The notes under the pieces are model-generated. The model had not been told where the DNA came from, ran no database searches, and saw nothing but the letters and a program-made list of their open reading frames with translations. DNA of 6,873 nt from Planctomycetota bacterium. GTDB taxonomy: Bacteria > Planctomycetota > UBA11346. The translations under genes were made by a program, and so were the position numbers. Below, piece after piece: positions 5,599 through 6,873 of this stretch; the first letter of the stretch is position 1; each line of letters begins with the position of its first letter. The stretch covers positions 1-6,873 of the forward strand of contig JAHEDF010000203.1 of NCBI GenBank assembly GCA_024641365.1, in the 5' to 3' direction.

Positions 5599-6873
5599 AT
5601 GTCTGTTGTTCCGTCCGATAATCCAGTGATGCCAGCGCCGACTCCACCAGATCCGGTGGTGCCAAGTGAACCCGCGCCGCTCGAGCTCGGCTATACCGTA
5701 ACCGTCGACACCTTTAGCGGGCCTTTAGATTTATTGCTGTATTTGGTGCGACGCACTGAGTTGGACATTTTAGAAGTCCCGCTGTCGCTCATTGTTGATC
5801 AATTTATCGATACCGTACGAGCGTGGCAGGATGCGGATCTCGATGTTGCTGGCGATTTTATTTTAATGGCTGCGACGCTGTTAGAATTAAAAGCTCGCAC
5901 CATCGTTCCACCTATTTCTGAAGATGAATTAAACGATCCTGATGAGCCGACCTTTGATCCACGCGAAGGTTTATTGCGTTCGTTATTAGCCTATCGCAAA
6001 TTTAAAGAAGCTATTCAAGTCATTGAACAATTAGAATTAGATCGTCAGCCACGATTGGAACGACAATTACGCGAAGTTATTCCGGACATGCCGGTGGATG
6101 TCGAAGATTTCGATCTTGGCGACATTACGCTACATACCTTGATGACAACCTGTGAACACACGTTGTCACGCATTAACGGTCTTGGACCACGCACTGTTAT
6201 AGTTGACGAAATGCCGCTTAGCTTGCGGTTAACAACTTTAATTGATGATTTGCGCGCGGTTGAAAAAGATACCATCAGCAATTTGTTAACCGGAAAATAT
6301 TCACGTATAGCGCACATCACCACGGTGATGGCGTCGCTTGAACTCGCACGACAACGTTTATTAGAAATTGCTCAGTTAGAACAATTTGGTGATATTGTTT
6401 TACGTTTACGTAGTGCCGAAGAACGAGAAACAGTACCCGAATTACCGCCCGAAGAACCGCCACAACCAAAGCGCAGAAAACGTTTACCGTTAGTTACTTA
6501 TACAGCGCCTGAAACGACCGACGAAAACGACACAACGGATGATAACGACGTCGAAGAAATAACTGAAACCGATGAACAACGTTTCTTGCGAGAATTAGAA
6601 GAAAGCACGCACGTTGCGGCTGTTTTATCAATCACCGCCAATATCGAAAAAAGTTTTACCGCACATTGGCTAACATTACATCCTGAATTAGCTCCAACAC
6701 CCGAGCCACCTCCCGTCGTTGCACCCCCAGTTAAAACAGAAACACCACCAGTCGATAAAACAACTGATCTGACGACACAAACTGCTGAAACACAAACTGC
6801 TGAAACACAAACTGCTGAAACACAAACTGCTGAAACACAAACTGCTGAAACACAAACTGCTGAAACACAAACT
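5599..6873 (+). CDS. scpA: Segregation and condensation protein A (kleisin), 3' end missing, extended C-terminal tail
   Basis: ScpA bridges the heads of the SMC dimer and, with ScpB, forms the bacterial condensin needed for chromosome compaction and segregation. The reading frame runs 425 codons from ATG 5599 to the window edge without a stop. A Pro-rich leader of about 30 residues precedes the conserved kleisin start, VDTFSGPLDLLLYLVRRTELD (36-56), which contacts the SMC neck, then DFILMAATLLELKARTIVPP. A middle region leads to the C-terminal winged-helix segment ending in LEQFGDIVLRLRSAEE (about 260-275), where a normal ScpA of about 250 residues would stop. Beyond it lie a basic patch (KRRKR, 291-295), an acidic T/D/E/N-rich stretch (305-335), a predicted helical segment (about 326-361), a Pro-rich linker and six TAETQ repeats (395-424). 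An in-frame TAG at 5581 limits the start; ATG 5629 is an alternative. The ribosome site is weak (AGG 14 bases upstream). Confidence 0.92.
   Translation, partial: MSVVPSDNPVMPAPTPPDPVVPSEPAPLELGYTVTVDTFSGPLDLLLYLVRRTELDILEVPLSLIVDQFIDTVRAWQDADLDVAGDFILMAATLLELKARTIVPPISEDELNDPDEPTFDPREGLLRSLLAYRKFKEAIQVIEQLELDRQPRLERQLREVIPDMPVDVEDFDLGDITLHTLMTTCEHTLSRINGLGPRTVIVDEMPLSLRLTTLIDDLRAVEKDTISNLLTGKYSRIAHITTVMASLELARQRLLEIAQLEQFGDIVLRLRSAEERETVPELPPEEPPQPKRRKRLPLVTYTAPETTDENDTTDDNDVEEITETDEQRFLRELEESTHVAAVLSITANIEKSFTAHWLTLHPELAPTPEPPPVVAPPVKTETPPVDKTTDLTTQTAETQTAETQTAETQTAETQTAETQTAETQT
6781..6873 (+). repeat. 15-bp tandem repeat within scpA, continuing past the window
   Basis: Six consecutive identical copies of ACTGCTGAAACACAA occupy 6781-6870, and the next copy begins with ACT at the window end, so the array may be longer. 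Being a multiple of three, it keeps frame and encodes Thr-Ala-Glu-Thr-Gln each time. Perfect identity at the base level, including third codon positions, points to recent expansion by slippage or unequal exchange. Confidence 0.97.

Noticed and set aside
6688..6870. Minus-strand open frame with repeated CFSSL
   Set aside because: It is the antisense reading of the in-frame TAETQ repeat of scpA; the repeat is a multiple of three, which keeps all frames open.

Overview
This window looks like part of a bacterial chromosome of moderate GC content, estimated by eye and not counted. Three traits suggest the PVC superphylum, most likely Planctomycetota. SecD and SecF are fused in one polypeptide. A Hanks-type Ser/Thr kinase carries a GspE/MshEN-like N-terminus. 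Most genes lack clear Shine-Dalgarno sites. No rRNA or marker alignment was possible, so the assignment is tentative.

Layout: (1) 1-1987, +: the 3' part of a secDF translocase gene cut by the left edge. It has intact SecD-to-SecF architecture and an unusually long periplasmic loop in the SecF half. (2) 1987-2176: a strong stem-loop just after the secDF stop, then an untranslated leader. (3) about 2177-2734, +: infC (translation initiation factor IF3). It ends in a textbook intrinsic terminator (2757-2792), so it is not followed by the usual rpmI-rplT. (4) 2806-3135: two back-to-back palindromic intergenic elements, one of 183 bp with nested inverted repeats and one of 145 bp built from CGCAGAG units. 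They fill almost the whole gap. (5) 3141-4058, -: a ten-helix BASS/SBF-family transporter whose stop codon lies 5 bp from the second element. (6) 4208-5518, +: a membrane-anchored Ser/Thr protein kinase, divergent from the transporter. (7) 5599-6873, + and running off the right edge: scpA, the kleisin subunit of the SMC condensin. It has a long extra C-terminal tail ending in six perfect copies of a 15-bp repeat (TAETQ).

The genes are mostly housekeeping: protein export, translation initiation and chromosome organisation, with one transporter and one signalling kinase. I see no phage, CRISPR, toxin-antitoxin or defence system. The least conventional parts are the paired palindromes at 2806-3135, the kinase with a c-di-GMP-receptor-like front end, and the extended, repeat-bearing ScpA. 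The kinase and scpA share a strand with an 80-bp gap and could be co-transcribed, but the window does not prove it.
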